Shown piece after piece: positions 25,344-34,486 of a DNA stretch of 64,000 nucleotides. The notes below the pieces were generated by a model. It was not told the origin of the DNA, ran no database searches, and was given only the letters and a program-made list of their open reading frames with translations. How positions within the stretch are numbered: the first letter of the stretch is position 1; each line of letters starts with the position of its first letter. Both the position numbers and the translations under genes were made by a program. Origin of the DNA: Candidatus Aminicenantota bacterium (GTDB lineage: Bacteria; Acidobacteriota; Aminicenantia; Aminicenantales; Aminicenantaceae); the NCBI GenBank assembly GCA_020348385.1, contig CP070750.1, positions 2,937,179 through 3,001,178 on the forward strand, written 5' to 3'.

Positions 25344-28300
25344 CTATTTTCCTAAATAGAACAGAAAGAATCGGGATTCCCAGGCTTCCATATGGATGTC
25401 TTGTTTCGGGGTGTCGATCCTTTCACCCAAAACATTCACTTCCACAATAGTTCCCCTTCCCTCGGATTCATCTGGAGATGAAATCCTAAAATCTGCAGGT
25501 TTTCCTTCTGTTTCGCGAAGATGCAGGATGATCCCGTTTCTGTCAGCAGCCGGTTTTGTGCTCACGAGAAGGATATTATCAGGTTCGATATGGAGCAGAG
25601 ACCGCTCCGGAGGGATTTTTGAAGATTTGCCAGAGGGAAACACCCTGCACAGAAGCTGGATTCGCGAGCCCCAGCCCACACGGGTTGCATAGGCATTGGA
25701 GGAATCCCGTGCCGATGTGAGGAAATAACTCCACCGGAATTCTCCTTCCTGACTAGCTTTAAAATTTGTCACCCAGTAATTGTTCATCACCCAAGAAAAC
25801 ACATGTGTTTTAGCCACCTCGGCGATGTAACGAAACTCCCCAAGATTCAGGCCGCCCAATTGAACCAAAGGCACTTCATCGCTTCCGAGGATGATCTGGC
25901 CGTCGGCATTTCGGATTGCGAGAAAATTTTGAACGGCATGCCAGTCCGAAGAAGTCCCTTCCAACTGATTTTTCCCGGGATGAACCAAACCGCCGTGGGC
26001 TTCGTACAGGACATCAGCTCTAGGCAAGTTGAAAGGAAAGGCGATGTAAATGGCTTCCGGCTCAGTGATATCCTTTTTGATCAAGGAATAATGGAGTTCG
26101 ATCCTCTTTTCGTGATGGTACAATCTTATTTCGATTTGGAGAAGCGTATTTACCTGGGCTGTGGGTGTCTCCCCGGTCAGTCGCAAGCTTTTCCAGATGG
26201 AACCCATTGTTCCCTTATGTATTGCCACATTTTGCAGCGCATTTCTTTGGCAACTCACTAGATGAAACTGCTCCAATTGACCGCGGTTGGAAATGGTTTC
26301 GTGGATGAATTGACCAATCTGCCAGGGGCTTTGGGCGTCGATCAATTCCATCCCCAACTGTTTGTCATAGAGTCTGTTTATGGCGCCGGATTTGACATCG
26401 ATGTTTATCCGGTAATAGTTATTTTCGATGATTCCATCCTCTAATAAGAATTCTTCAGGTTGAGCGCGCAGTCTATCCAAATTTTCAATGCGGTAGACTT
26501 TGTATCCCATCGGAGGAATATCTTTGACTTGCAGTTGCCAGTAGGTTCCGTCTGCCCGGCTTCTGGACGCCTGGGCAAGAATTTCATTTCCGATGTCATC
26601 GATGAGGCGAAAGTCTTTTCCCGGCGGCAGAATTTGATGGTCGATGTAGACTTCTGACAAGCCCGACCGTGTCCAATTCAGTGTGTTGAACACGACAATG
26701 GTTGGCACTTCTGCTCTCGGTATTTGGTGCTGCAAAAGCCCCATCGCGGATTCCTGGAGCAAACGTGCCTCTTTTGCCGCCTCCCACACATAGGCAGATT
26801 TTTCCGCCCATTGCACCACACTGTTCGCCACCAGGGGATCTCGGATGCTTTCTGCCGCACCCATGGTATGTTCATCCCAGAAGAGAAGAGCATCATAAAT
26901 TTTGGCTACTTTGGCCATCGTGGAAGTTGGTACCTTCATCCCCAACAATGTTGCCATGGAGAGAAGCCCCTGGTTCGCTATAAGTTGCGTTTGGGTTTTT
27001 CGGGCAGCGGCTGTCTCCAGGGCTGCCGATCCGAACCCATCAGACCACCAATCCGGCCAGGCCACACGATGGACAGGAAGACTGTCTCCCTGCTTCTCTT
27101 TTATGAATGCTGGGAATTCTCTTGCTGTGGCGCTCCTGAGTTTGGGCCATTCGTATTTTTCATTCCAGCGTTGGATCATGTCACACCCTACAGTTGAAGG
27201 AGGGGCATTGTCGGTGAAATAACCGGAGTACTGAACTGCAATCCTGTCATAGGGGTACTCTCTGGATTCAAGGCCTTCCAGATATCTCATCAACTCTGTT
27301 TCCAGATTTTCAAAATTGCCGGTGTGAATTCCCCAAAAATTTCCCGTCATATAATGATCGGCACGGAAGGCCAAAAGCCTTTTCCCGGAGGGGGATTCCC
27401 ACCAGAAAGGAGTGGGTTTGTCGAAAGGGATTCGCGCCCTGTGCCCATGCTGTCCCATGATCAAATATTCGATTCCTGTATCCGGGAAATAGTCGGCTAG
27501 GCACCACGCGATGCCGTTGACGTCATTCTGCATGGCTGTTGTGACTTTCAGGCCGAAATCCTTGAATTTTTTTATCGGACGGAGAGAAGCCTCATGAATA
27601 TTCTCATCTGCAATTTCAGACATGTTGAACGGCATGCCTGTGATCTCTATCCGGCCTTCATCGATGCGTTTTTTGAGCCGTGCGATCTGTTCTGAAGGCC
27701 GGTTTTCCAGGAATTGGTTGACGGCCCAGGATGCTTCGCATGTCCAGCGAAATTTGGCGTGATCGGGATATTCGTCCGTAAGATCGCAGAAATCCAGAGC
27801 GTAATCGATGAAGCGGAGATGTTCTGGCAGGATCTCCGATTGAGGCCGGGTATAGCCGATGTCTGTGTGGGTGTGCTGGACAAGATAAACGAACCATTTT
27901 CTGACAGGACTCAGGATAAATTTTTTTGTTTGAGTATCCTGATCGGCAGTGTGGATGGAGATGGCATGCTCTTTTTTGTGGGAGATTTCGGGGAATGTCA
28001 TTTCGATTCGGTTGTGACCATAGTACAATTCTTTTTCGACCGCAGCCTGGTCTTCTGTCGTCAATTTTACCTTCACGGGTTCTCCCAGATGGACAATGTC
28101 TACATTCACAGGTTGAAAAAGGCGGTTTCCGCGGCGAACCAGGGCCTGTTGGGGAATGACCTCAGCCCCGGCTATGACCGGGCTTTGAAAGGTCATATAC
28201 CACACACGGCTTCCGGCTGTTTCTCCCACAACTTTTAAAGTTAACGCCTTCCCTCTCTGGATGGTGGAGGTCGGTATTCGCAGCGATGCGTATCCATGAA

Positions 28301-28754
28301 CATCGTCGAAACGGTCGATCAAGGTTACACGAAAGGCGAGTTCAGCATCATCGGGCCCTTTTATTTTCCACTCTTTGCGGGCACTTGATACCGGATTCGA
28401 AAACCGGAAATATTTTTTTCCGTTGACAAAAAACTCATAGTCTTGGGGATTAGAGTCCACATCCATGGCAAAGATCCATATGAAATAGGCATATTCGCCT
28501 TGGTAATCTGAGGGAACAGGCTCTGTTTCCCATGCTATGTAGTTTTCTGCATTTATAGAGCGCAAGAGAAGAGCTTTTGTCACATCGGGCTGGGGTGAGT
28601 GGTATTCGATCGTGCCGCCCTTCAGGCTTTTTTGGTAGCCCTGAAGCCAGTTCGCTTCAAAGTCTGCTGGTAAGAGGAAAATTGGAGAGAGAGAGGAGAT
28701 TAGAGGAATAAATAATAAGAATTTTGGCCATTTGAAATTTTGTTTTTTCATCAC
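25344..28754 (-). CDS. Exported glycoside hydrolase family 38 (alpha-mannosidase-like)
   Basis: 1136 residues with a signal peptide (about 1-30). After an N-terminal beta-rich region, the GH38 catalytic barrel starts at about 287 with the zinc motif HTHTDIGYT (His294, His296, Asp298) and the probable nucleophile Asp411 in AMQNDVNG. The downstream beta-sandwich (VVFNTLNWTRSG, YYRINIDVKSGAINRLYD) is the usual alpha-mannosidase C-terminal domain. The enzyme would trim alpha-mannosides outside the cytoplasm. The N-terminal ~280 residues, with carbohydrate-binding character, are longer than in cytosolic GH38 enzymes. Confidence 0.87.
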   Translation of the reverse strand: MMKKQNFKWPKFLLFIPLISSLSPIFLLPADFEANWLQGYQKSLKGGTIEYHSPQPDVTKALLLRSINAENYIAWETEPVPSDYQGEYAYFIWIFAMDVDSNPQDYEFFVNGKKYFRFSNPVSSARKEWKIKGPDDAELAFRVTLIDRFDDVHGYASLRIPTSTIQRGKALTLKVVGETAGSRVWYMTFQSPVIAGAEVIPQQALVRRGNRLFQPVNVDIVHLGEPVKVKLTTEDQAAVEKELYYGHNRIEMTFPEISHKKEHAISIHTADQDTQTKKFILSPVRKWFVYLVQHTHTDIGYTRPQSEILPEHLRFIDYALDFCDLTDEYPDHAKFRWTCEASWAVNQFLENRPSEQIARLKKRIDEGRIEITGMPFNMSEIADENIHEASLRPIKKFKDFGLKVTTAMQNDVNGIAWCLADYFPDTGIEYLIMGQHGHRARIPFDKPTPFWWESPSGKRLLAFRADHYMTGNFWGIHTGNFENLETELMRYLEGLESREYPYDRIAVQYSGYFTDNAPPSTVGCDMIQRWNEKYEWPKLRSATAREFPAFIKEKQGDSLPVHRVAWPDWWSDGFGSAALETAAARKTQTQLIANQGLLSMATLLGMKVPTSTMAKVAKIYDALLFWDEHTMGAAESIRDPLVANSVVQWAEKSAYVWEAAKEARLLQESAMGLLQHQIPRAEVPTIVVFNTLNWTRSGLSEVYIDHQILPPGKDFRLIDDIGNEILAQASRSRADGTYWQLQVKDIPPMGYKVYRIENLDRLRAQPEEFLLEDGIIENNYYRINIDVKSGAINRLYDKQLGMELIDAQSPWQIGQFIHETISNRGQLEQFHLVSCQRNALQNVAIHKGTMGSIWKSLRLTGETPTAQVNTLLQIEIRLYHHEKRIELHYSLIKKDITEPEAIYIAFPFNLPRADVLYEAHGGLVHPGKNQLEGTSSDWHAVQNFLAIRNADGQIILGSDEVPLVQLGGLNLGEFRYIAEVAKTHVFSWVMNNYWVTNFKASQEGEFRWSYFLTSARDSSNAYATRVGWGSRIQLLCRVFPSGKSSKIPPERSLLHIEPDNILLVSTKPAADRNGIILHLRETEGKPADFRISSPDESEGRGTIVEVNVLGERIDTPKQDIHMEAWESRFFLFYLGK

Positions 28755-28938
28755 TGAACATTGTAAAAAGAATCTTCTTCAAACTTCAACACATATTTCA
28801 AGCTTGGTATGCCTTCTGTTTATTAGAATAGGAAGGAAAATGGCGTGTAAAAAAGTAAAAAAATTTTACATATTTTACAGATAAAATAAGCGTTCAAAAT
28901 GTGGAGGTCTACCGATAATTCGGTGTTTTAGGGATATT

Positions 28939-29175
28939 TCAGTAAGTGAAATCGCTGTCTGGTTCGGTCGTTATTATATCAAATTCAGATAAACGGTTGA
29001 GCATTTTTTTTGTGCGCAGGTGTTTTTTGATTTCCTCTGATTTTTTCTTGTTGAAAACACCCAGGAGAAACTTGTTTCCCGTCTCATCATACATATACAG
29101 GACTTTCTTTGGTTTAGCCCTTTTGAGGGCCTCAGTTATTTGGCTTTGGTATTCTATGTTTTGTTGTACTTGCAT
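28939..29175 (-). CDS. Small basic protein of unknown function
   Basis: 78 residues, starting with ATG 7 bases after GAGGG. The sequence is lysine-rich (KRAKPKKVLYMYDETGNKFLLGVF) with a predicted beta-hairpin followed by helices, and has no signal peptide. No family is recognised. Good ribosome site and protein-like composition support a real gene; it is isolated between the mannosidase gene and two dead gene remnants. Confidence 0.55.
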   Translation of the reverse strand: MQVQQNIEYQSQITEALKRAKPKKVLYMYDETGNKFLLGVFNKKKSEEIKKHLRTKKMLNRLSEFDIITTEPDSDFTY

Positions 29176-29295
29176 TTTTTGTACCCTCTATTTATTTTCT
29201 GCTATTATTTATGCAATATTTGTGCCAAGAAATCTTCTTGACTTTGCTAAAGTTAATTTCATTTAATTTTAGACACACATGAGTATTTTTCGTTG

Positions 29296-29466
29296 ATGGC
29301 TGGTGATGGCCTGTCTCTGCCTATCAGGTGGGATCATCTATCTTTTGCCCTATTTTCGGGAGGTCTATTACTTGCGCTCTTGGAGGCGCTGGGCCTGACA
29401 GGGATAGCCACTGGGATAGTATCCGTCATCGGATATACTCCCGATATTTTTATGCCCATATGGTAA
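29296..29466 (+). pseudogene. Remnant of an MFS transporter gene
   Basis: A 56-codon frame from an ATG at 29296 to TAA at 29464. Its product contains a transmembrane helix and the stretch TGIVSVIGYTPDIFMPIW, which resembles a conserved segment of MFS transporters where TPDIF is normally followed by further helices. The remainder of the transporter is missing on both sides. The frame is cut exactly where similarity to another protein family begins. Confidence 0.5.
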
Positions 29467-29682
29467 CCACCTATTGTGAACCTGAACGGGGTCACGCGCA
29501 GGCTTTGGCGCATTATTACGGATTGCCCATGTTTTCAAAGGCGGAGCCGCAGAGGCAAAACTCTTGCCGAAAAGGCCTCAGAGAAAGCGGCTCATATTCT
29601 CTCAAACCATAAACCGGAGCCCCTCCCTCAAAATGTAGCTAAAAAACTTCGTTCTATCGTCGAGAAAGCATCACTCTCTTAA
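29464..29682 (+). pseudogene. Frameshifted C-terminal remnant of a trimethylamine methyltransferase (MttB) family gene
   Basis: In one frame the segment reads ALAHYYGLPMF, like the MttB family pattern of alanine-rich helix followed by YYGLP. In the next frame from about 29550 it reads KTLAEKASEKAAHILSNH and KPEPLPQNVAKKLRSIVE, which matches the conserved MttB C-terminus. A frameshift near 29545-29560 and the loss of about 90 percent of the gene show it is dead. It ends 20 bases before the deacylase gene of the other strand. Confidence 0.55.
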
Positions 29683-29702
29683 AATTTTCTGAGTTTTTCC
29701 TG

Positions 29703-31412
29703 TTACTGCTTGATATAACCCGGACCTCGAACAATCTTTCCAGGTTTGGCATCGGTGTGTTGTCCGTTTTTGACGACAGCAGTCCCATTGACAAAAACAT
29801 GATGCACGCCGACTGAGACCTGATGGGGATTATCGAAAGTTGCTCGGTCACCGATGGTTTTCTGATCGAAGATGACAACATCGGCGTAATACCCCTCCCG
29901 AATTAATCCACGATCCTTGATAAATAGCCTGTTGGTCACAGCCGAGGACATCTTCCGGATCGCTTCTTCTAATTTCATCGTTCGGTCTTCACGCACGTAT
30001 TTTCCGAGTATCCGTGGATATGTTCCATAGGAGCGAGGATGGACGAGCCCCTGCGGTTTTTCCGGATCTTCGCCGCTGGCATCGGTCCCAAATTTGATCC
30101 AGGGCTGTTGCATCTGAAGTTTGAGGTTATCATCGGTCATCATGAAGTAGATCGTGCCGATGCCCTGTTGTTCCGAGAGGATTAGGTCAATGATCGTATC
30201 GATCCAATCTTTGCCCATGTCGGAAGCGATTTCCGCAAGTCTTTGTCCTGTGTATTTTTTGTTTTCCGGCTTGTAAAGCCCTAGGATCATGATCCCTTCC
30301 GGAGTTGCCAGTGCGCCCAGATTTTCCCATTCGGTTTTGGGATGGAGAATGTCTTGCTTGATTTTTGCGCGTATCTCAGGATCTTTAAGGTTTTCCAGTA
30401 GTTTTCCATCCGCCGATGCCCAGGGAGGCAGACAAGCTGCTAGGCCTGTGCTTCCAGCGATGTAGGGATACATATCAGCACCGATATCCAATCCTTCATC
30501 CCTGGCGGCTTCGATCCGGGCTATGGCCAATTCGGCCTTGTGCCAGTTGCGTCGGCCAGCAGCTTTTAGGTGATAAACCTCTACCGGAACACCCGCTTTT
30601 CTCCCGATTGTGATGGCCTCATCCAGGCCCTCCAAGAACTTATCTGCTTCTGAACGAAGATGGGTGATGTACACACCACCGTAAGGGACCATGGCTTCGG
30701 ACATAGCGATCAACTCTTTTGTAGCGGCAAAACTCCCCGGAGGATATATCAGGGCAGAAGCGATTCCGAATGCGCCATCTTCCATGGCGTTTCGGACCAG
30801 CTGCTGCATCTCTTTGATCTCTTCATTTGTTGGCGATCCCATCGCTTCCCCTTTGACATAGATACGCACTGTCGCAGCGCCCAGGAATGAGCCGACATTG
30901 GCAGATATACCATGCTTTTGCATTGCTTCGAGCCAGTTGTTGAAACCTCGAGGGCCCGTGAATGTCATGGCCAGCTTTTTTATCTCTTGGGGGATATCTC
31001 CATAAGTGGCCAGAATTTTTTCATTAACAGGTGCGTCAGTCCATCCCTCGCCCAAAATCTCTGTCGTGATTCCTTGGGTCACTTTGCTGATCACGCGGCC
31101 ATCACCCAACAAAAAAGCCCCCCGAGAATGGCTTTGGATGTCGATGAATCCCGGCGCTACAACCAAGCCATGCGCATTGATCCGCTCTTTCGCTCCTAAA
31201 TCCTTAAGCTGTCCTGCCGGCGCAATTCGAGCGATGCGGTCATTCCGGATGGCGATGTCACCCAAAAACCAGGGATTCCCGGTCCCATCCACGATTTGGC
31301 CATTAAGGATAACCACATCGTAGGTTTTGGGAGAATTGGCGATAAGCAGGGGAATTAATAAAAAAGGTAAACTGAGGAATAAAGTCACTCGAAGAGATTT
31401 TTGTTTTTTCAT
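29703..31412 (-). CDS. Exported N-acyl-D-amino-acid deacylase family amidohydrolase
   Basis: 569 residues from the ATG at 31410-31412, which follows AAGGAGG and begins a signal peptide; the longer frame would overlap the MBL gene. Family motifs: PGFIDIQSHSRG (first metal site; the first His of HxH is Gln), TQGITTEILGEGW (replacing the Cys ligand region), VYHLKAAGRRN, DMYPYIAGST and FGTDASGED before HPRSYGTYPRILG. This is the D-aminoacylase/dihydroorotase-like fold; the GEGW variant occurs in a large exported subfamily. It probably removes N-acyl groups from D-amino acids or processes related peptides. The MBL gene upstream is on the same strand, 40 bases away. Confidence 0.85.
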   Translation of the reverse strand: MKKQKSLRVTLFLSLPFLLIPLLIANSPKTYDVVILNGQIVDGTGNPWFLGDIAIRNDRIARIAPAGQLKDLGAKERINAHGLVVAPGFIDIQSHSRGAFLLGDGRVISKVTQGITTEILGEGWTDAPVNEKILATYGDIPQEIKKLAMTFTGPRGFNNWLEAMQKHGISANVGSFLGAATVRIYVKGEAMGSPTNEEIKEMQQLVRNAMEDGAFGIASALIYPPGSFAATKELIAMSEAMVPYGGVYITHLRSEADKFLEGLDEAITIGRKAGVPVEVYHLKAAGRRNWHKAELAIARIEAARDEGLDIGADMYPYIAGSTGLAACLPPWASADGKLLENLKDPEIRAKIKQDILHPKTEWENLGALATPEGIMILGLYKPENKKYTGQRLAEIASDMGKDWIDTIIDLILSEQQGIGTIYFMMTDDNLKLQMQQPWIKFGTDASGEDPEKPQGLVHPRSYGTYPRILGKYVREDRTMKLEEAIRKMSSAVTNRLFIKDRGLIREGYYADVVIFDQKTIGDRATFDNPHQVSVGVHHVFVNGTAVVKNGQHTDAKPGKIVRGPGYIKQ

Positions 31413-31452
31413 TCCCTCCTCCTTGTCTTTCATTTTCACTGGATTATTCGGT

Positions 31453-32094
31453 TTAATCTTTGAGCCAGAGGACATCCCCACATAAGTTCAGATCATGAGA
31501 CTTGCCAGAAAAAATGGTATACTCCTCTTTGGCATTTTTCACTGTTGTCGGCTCTCCATGTCCCGGATAAATTTTCACAACTTCGGGCAGCACAAAAATT
31601 TTCTGCTCAATCGATTGAATGATTTCTCTGAAATTATCCGGACTGCCTGTTTTACCGGGCCCTCCTGGGAAAATTGTATCACCGGCCAGAAGGATATTTC
31701 CGGTTTGCAAACATATACTTCCAGGAGTGTGTCCTGGAGTATGAAGCACCTCCAGCGTAACATTCCCGAAAGAAACGATGTTACCGTCGTCAAGGAGCAT
31801 TTCCGCTTCTACAGGAAGGTTCTCAGCATCAGCCACATGAGCTGCAACCGGAATGTTCAATTCCTCCTTGAGCCTTTGCAAGGCGCCGGTGTGATCCATG
31901 TGCCTGTGGGTTATGATTATACAAATCGGATTCGTTCCCTCCAGTCGATCCTGTATTTTGTCGGCATCTCCTGGCGCATCGATCAAGACACTCTCTTTTG
32001 TATCCTCACAAATGACAACATAGGCATTGGTCCCGAATGGAGCGGTTTCGATCCTTTCTATCTGGAGAATTTCGTCCTTTTCCACAATGGTCAT
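31453..32094 (-). CDS. MBL-fold metallo-hydrolase (glyoxalase II-like)
   Basis: 213 residues, no signal peptide. The metallo-beta-lactamase signature THRHMDHTGAL, then HTPGHTPGSICLQ and a final KIYPGHGEPTT provide a complete di-metal site. Size and motif order match the small hydroxyacylglutathione-hydrolase-like group. Function is probably thioester or lactone hydrolysis in the cytoplasm. It is first of a likely two-gene unit with the deacylase gene. Confidence 0.85.
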   Translation of the reverse strand: MTIVEKDEILQIERIETAPFGTNAYVVICEDTKESVLIDAPGDADKIQDRLEGTNPICIIITHRHMDHTGALQRLKEELNIPVAAHVADAENLPVEAEMLLDDGNIVSFGNVTLEVLHTPGHTPGSICLQTGNILLAGDTIFPGGPGKTGSPDNFREIIQSIEQKIFVLPEVVKIYPGHGEPTTVKNAKEEYTIFSGKSHDLNLCGDVLWLKD

Positions 32095-32189
32095 GATGTT
32101 TTTCTCCTTGAATTGCCATTTTTTTTTCTATATCATTGGGCTACTTCATGTCAATTCATCAATATAACATCAATATTAGGGGAGAGCGA

Positions 32190-32498
32190 ATGAAAATTTT
32201 CAGTGCCGTCGGGATTTGTCTTATTCTCGTTTTTATCATGTCGAGCTGTGTTGCAGGGCCGAATAAACTCGAGAAAACGCCAAACGAAGAGGGGAATGTG
32301 GCTGGATTCTGGAAGGGTTTATGGCACGGCCTGATTTCCCCTATCACGTTCGTCATTTCGATTTTTTCCAAAACCATTCGGTTCTACGAGGTTCACAACA
32401 ACGGAACTTGGTATAATTTTGGTTTTGTTCTCGGCGCCGGACTTTTTCTAAGCGGCGGTATTCTGGGAAAGGGGAAAAGCAGCAAAAAAAAGGGGTGA
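32190..32498 (+). CDS. Small membrane lipoprotein
   Basis: 102 residues from the ATG at 32190 with GGGGAG 7 bases upstream. A lipobox (VFIMSSC) gives lipid-anchored Cys near residue 20. The remainder has two hydrophobic segments, FWKGLWHGLISPITFVISIF and YNFGFVLGAGLFLSGG, and a basic end. The pattern GLxHGxxxPxxFxxSLF...YNxGFxxG is shared by small membrane proteins of many bacteria with unknown role. Confidence 0.7.
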   Translation: MKIFSAVGICLILVFIMSSCVAGPNKLEKTPNEEGNVAGFWKGLWHGLISPITFVISIFSKTIRFYEVHNNGTWYNFGFVLGAGLFLSGGILGKGKSSKKKG

Positions 32499-32519
32499 TT
32501 AGTACAAAAAAAACGGATA

Positions 32520-33224
32520 CTACAGAGGCAATCCTCCCTCTGCCAGCTGCTCTAAAAAGGTAAGTTTTTTTTCATAAAGATCGGGGAGATCCTTAAACCG
32601 GAGAGCCTTCCCGCTCTGGACCGTCACTGAAGCAGAAGCAAGATCGATAAACGGTTCGATCATATGGGAGACCACAACCACGGTCGCCCCGGATCGTGTG
32701 TGATTTTCGATCCAGCCAAGAATTTCCTTTTGAATGTGTCGATCCATGCCCTCGAGAGGCTCGTCAAGCAGGATATGCGTCGGTGTTCCGACAAGACAAG
32801 CCGCAAAAACAGCTCGTCTCCGTTGTCCCATTGACAGTTCCCGGACTGTCCTGTGAGCGAGGTGCTGAAGGCCGAAGAATTCTAAGGCCTTTTTTCCCTC
32901 TTCGAGAGGCTGTTCCCGAAGGCGGCACACAAAATCAAGGATTTCTTTGATCGATGCATACGGAGTCAAATCTGGATGTTCGGGAAGATAAGCCAGTCCC
33001 TTTCTGGCAGGTACTTCTTCTTCCCAAAGATCATGTCCATTGATGGCAATATGGCCCGAATCTGGGATTTCCACTCCCGATGCCAGTTTGAGGAGAGTGC
33101 TTTTTCCGCATCCGTTCGGACCGAGGAGCAAGCATAAGCCGGAGTGCAGTTCCAGGTCCACGGAATTTATCACTATTTCTTCCCTTTCGTATGAAAATGA
33201 GACATTTTGGAACCGGATCATCAT
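32520..33224 (-). CDS. ABC transporter ATP-binding protein
   Basis: 234 residues: Walker A GPNGCGKSTLLKLA, signature LSMGQRRR and Walker B HILLDEPLEGMD, followed by VVVVSHMIE. A single ATPase domain of the CcmA/exporter type. It overlaps the membrane gene by 4 bases, which in turn overlaps the propeller gene by 4 bases, giving a tight three-gene unit read in the order propeller, membrane, ATPase. Confidence 0.88.
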   Translation of the reverse strand: MMIRFQNVSFSYEREEIVINSVDLELHSGLCLLLGPNGCGKSTLLKLASGVEIPDSGHIAINGHDLWEEEVPARKGLAYLPEHPDLTPYASIKEILDFVCRLREQPLEEGKKALEFFGLQHLAHRTVRELSMGQRRRAVFAACLVGTPTHILLDEPLEGMDRHIQKEILGWIENHTRSGATVVVVSHMIEPFIDLASASVTVQSGKALRFKDLPDLYEKKLTFLEQLAEGGLPL

Positions 33225-34486
33225 TCACTCCATGATAATGAATCACCCGCAGCAAGGTGATGAATTTCGAGCCATCGGCTGACTTTCTGATGTTTTTCTG
33301 CCTTTGTTGCCAAACTTAAAATCACTGGTGTCAAAACCAGAAAACACACAGAACTCCACGGGAGGAGACAGAGAAGAATGGAACCGAGTGTTCCGAGTAA
33401 CAAAACTTTTCCCGAAGGGCCCATAACGGATTCGGAAGCTTGACGAATAGAGTAGGCAGAATGGACTGAAAGAAGGGGAAGGCTGAGGGCAATAGGAAAC
33501 ATGGATTTAAGATTCATGACTCCTACGAGGACGATAATAGGAAGCGCATGAAGCCCGATAAATAAAGAGTCCCAGACGATCCTGCTTTTGGCCAACCATG
33601 GTAAGGAACGAATCCAGGGCCAGGGAGGCCTCCTTGATGCCAGTATGTTGGCAGATAATGAACAAAACAGGATTAAGCCCAACGCTCCTCCGAAACGGAT
33701 CATCTTTTCTGCAAGAAGAGGAGCAGGCTCGTTGTTGGCGATAAACAGTTGCGCAGCACCAAGGAATGGTAAGGTGAGTATATAGAGTACAAGTGGCCTT
33801 AGGCGAAGGGCACGCCAGTTCACGGTGGCCATGAGGAGCATTCCTCTCAAAGGTTTGTGGAATGGTGTGTGTTTCTTTTTCTGGACAATCGGGCCGGATA
33901 TTCCATCCGCGGCGATCAGCAAAAGAATCCCTCCCGCGAGCAGTGCCCAGTCGTTTGAAGAAAAACCTAAGGATGCCAGGATTGCCAGAGGTCTTGCGTA
34001 AAGCTTTCTTTCGACGGGAAGAACGCACAGGCCGCAGGATAATCCCACGAGAGGTAAACCAACCATGAAGGGAGCAATCGATACCTGGTAAAGTTTTTGG
34101 GCCACAACCGTCAAGCCGGCAAGGATCATCAATGCTGGGATTTGAGCGATGAATATGGCTAATCCGGCCATTCGCCGATGGACCTTTCCTCCAATCGGCA
34201 AATGGCGAATCCATCCGCTGAGTCCCAGACATATGCGCCGGGAAGCAAATCCGGCGATGTTCACACAGAAAAAAGTTGCGGTAATTCCGCTGAGGAGGAA
34301 GCCGCCATCGAGAATCTGGGCCATCAAGGAGTTGAATAATTCAGGCCTCAGTAAATAATACAGGGCGAAAAAGATGGAAACTACGGGGACGAAAATTCGC
34401 AAAGCTAAACGAATGCCCACATGCAGGTGAAACCGGAAAACCGCGCTCATCATCAATCTTATAACAAGGCGAAATACCGAAGTCAA
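33221..34486 (-). CDS. Integral membrane subunit of the adjacent ABC transporter
   Basis: 421 residues with about ten to twelve hydrophobic segments and short loops, without recognisable soluble domains. Overlaps of 4 bases at both ends with the ATPase and the propeller genes indicate a permease for that ATPase. No closer family is recognised; ABC-2-type exporters are the nearest guess. Confidence 0.7.
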   Translation of the reverse strand: MTSVFRLVIRLMMSAVFRFHLHVGIRLALRIFVPVVSIFFALYYLLRPELFNSLMAQILDGGFLLSGITATFFCVNIAGFASRRICLGLSGWIRHLPIGGKVHRRMAGLAIFIAQIPALMILAGLTVVAQKLYQVSIAPFMVGLPLVGLSCGLCVLPVERKLYARPLAILASLGFSSNDWALLAGGILLLIAADGISGPIVQKKKHTPFHKPLRGMLLMATVNWRALRLRPLVLYILTLPFLGAAQLFIANNEPAPLLAEKMIRFGGALGLILFCSLSANILASRRPPWPWIRSLPWLAKSRIVWDSLFIGLHALPIIVLVGVMNLKSMFPIALSLPLLSVHSAYSIRQASESVMGPSGKVLLLGTLGSILLCLLPWSSVCFLVLTPVILSLATKAEKHQKVSRWLEIHHLAAGDSLSWSE

